From Clostridium sp. CAG:1013 (lineage in GTDB: Bacteria > Bacillota > Clostridia > Oscillospirales > Acutalibacteraceae), in NCBI GenBank assembly GCA_000432995.1, contig HF972664.1, forward strand, positions 37,258 to 43,283: a DNA stretch of 6,026 nt, in the 5' to 3' direction. The first letter of the stretch is position 1. The number at the start of each line of letters is the position of its first letter. The notes under the pieces were generated by a model. The model had not been told where the DNA came from, did not search any database, and saw only the letters and a program-made list of their open reading frames with translations. Shown here one piece after another: positions 5,164 to 6,026 of the stretch. A program made the position numbers and the translations under genes.

Positions 5164-6026
5164 ATGGCAACTGTGCTGCTTCTTATGATCTACCTTTTTT
5201 ACATAGGCCTTGGAATCCCAGATTCTCTTCTAGGCGCGGCCTGGCCCGCAATCTACACTCAATTCGATGTGCCTGTGTCCTGGGCCAGCGTGATCTCTGT
5301 CATCATATCAGGAGGGACTGTTGTCTCTAGTCTGTTCAGCGCCAGGATCATTGCTCGGTTGGGAACTGCTAGGATCACCGCACTTTCCACCGCCCTCACT
5401 GCCGGGGCACTGCTAGGTTTTTCCTGCTCTCAGAATTTCCTGTGGCTGTGTTTGTTCGCGGTGCCTCTGGGGATCGGCGCAGGTTCTGTGGACACGGCAC
5501 TGAACAACTACGTGGCTCTCCACTACAACTCCATGCAGATGAATTTCCTCCACTGCTTTTACGGCATCGGGGTCACTGCCAGCCCGTTCCTTATGTCCAT
5601 GGCACTCTCGGAAAACATGAACTGGCGCCGTGGATATCGGACTGTCTTTTTCATTCAGCTTGCCATTGCGGTTCTGGCGTTTGTAACACTTCCCCTTTGG
5701 AAAAAACTCAAGTCTGCTCAGACGGAGGAGGAGCACCTGTGCGTGGTCCCTATCATGCACATGCTTCGGAGAAAAAAGATTCTCTCCTCCTGCGCTGTGT
5801 TTGTTGGGATCGGCGCGCTGGAGTCCACCTGCTTGATCTGGGGAAGCACCTATCTGGCAGGGCCGGTGGGTCTTTCCGCCGACCTTGCAGCTGCATTGAT
5901 CTCTTTCTATTTTATAGGGATCACCCTGGGACGGTTTATCTCGGGACTGCTCACCTTGAAATGCTCTGACTGGCAGATCATCGCCGGTGGGCTGCTCGCT
6001 CTGGCCTTCGCTGCCCTGCTGTTGTT
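5164..6026 (+). CDS. Major facilitator superfamily transporter (N-terminal 287 residues, runs off the right edge)
   Basis: An inner-membrane secondary transporter; the substrate is unknown. The frame is open from ATG 5164 to the window end. AGGAG lies seven nt before the start. The protein is strongly hydrophobic, with about nine membrane segments visible (roughly residues 4-24, 42-60, 73-88, 92-110, 128-148, 158-178, 206-224, 240-262, 270-287) and a charged cytoplasmic loop at 179-206 (KKLKSAQTEEEH and LRRKK). This is the MFS two-bundle layout. ARIIARLGTARIT (60-72) stands where motif A is expected between segments 2 and 3. GAGSVDTALNNYVALHY (105-121) and MNFLHCFYGIG (126-136) resemble the fucose-permease-like MFS branch. 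About 100 residues are probably missing at the C-terminus. It is transcribed divergently from the phosphopantetheinyl transferase gene. Sugar, drug and metabolite export remain open. Confidence 0.87.
   Translation, partial: MATVLLLMIYLFYIGLGIPDSLLGAAWPAIYTQFDVPVSWASVISVIISGGTVVSSLFSARIIARLGTARITALSTALTAGALLGFSCSQNFLWLCLFAVPLGIGAGSVDTALNNYVALHYNSMQMNFLHCFYGIGVTASPFLMSMALSENMNWRRGYRTVFFIQLAIAVLAFVTLPLWKKLKSAQTEEEHLCVVPIMHMLRRKKILSSCAVFVGIGALESTCLIWGSTYLAGPVGLSADLAAALISFYFIGITLGRFISGLLTLKCSDWQIIAGGLLALAFAALLL

Noticed and set aside
5413..5969. Minus-strand (5413-5760) and plus-strand +1-type (5442-5969) frames within the MFS gene
   Set aside because: The MFS frame from 5164 is continuous, hydrophobic and preceded by AGGAG. 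These frames are rich in Arg, His, Cys and Gly and show no membrane or domain pattern.
1..6026. CRISPR array, tRNA, rRNA, insertion sequence or prophage signals
   Set aside because: No regularly spaced repeats, cloverleaf sequences, transposase or integrase motifs, or terminal inverted repeats were seen on either strand.

Overview
The window looks like chromosomal DNA from a low- to mid-GC Gram-positive bacterium. It is most likely an anaerobic member of the Clostridia, perhaps Oscillospiraceae. This is inferred from strong AGGAGG-type ribosome sites, extended -10 promoters, a MalK/MsmX-class sugar ATPase, a DUF4830-type anchored protein and FtsE; no sequence search was possible. It is gene-dense, and no mobile element, tRNA, rRNA or CRISPR array was seen. 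No intergenic gap exceeds about 230 bases.

Layout: everything from position 1 to about 4970 is read on the minus strand, so the biological order is right to left. A short three-gene run starts near 5000: an Sfp-type 4'-phosphopantetheinyl transferase (4398-4970), a membrane-anchored DUF4830-like protein with a Ser/Thr/Ala/Glu-rich tail (3633-4325), and an RsuA-type rRNA pseudouridine synthase (2903-3607). Next comes a sugar-importer ATPase of the MsmX/UgpC/MalK class (1599-2717), with its own promoter, a dyad over its transcription start and a textbook intrinsic terminator. It is followed by a CdaR/PucR-type regulator (286-1371) with its own promoter and a perfect 12-bp palindrome at the start site. 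At the left edge the first 33 codons of ftsE (1-99) leave the window, read from a TTG start behind an extended -10 promoter embedded in an inverted repeat. On the plus strand a major facilitator superfamily transporter (5164-6026) diverges from the phosphopantetheinyl transferase and runs off the right edge.

How the genes may work together: the sugar ATPase has no permease or binding protein beside it, which fits a shared ATPase serving several sugar importers. The neighbouring CdaR-like regulator could sense carbon supply and act on itself or on the ATPase, but this is inference from adjacency and operator-like palindromes. The other neighbours (cell division FtsEX, rRNA modification, ACP/carrier-protein activation) look like a housekeeping mosaic. 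I see no clear evidence of a novel defence or mobile system; the most interesting signals are regulatory dyads and three start sites that differ from the longest reading frame.
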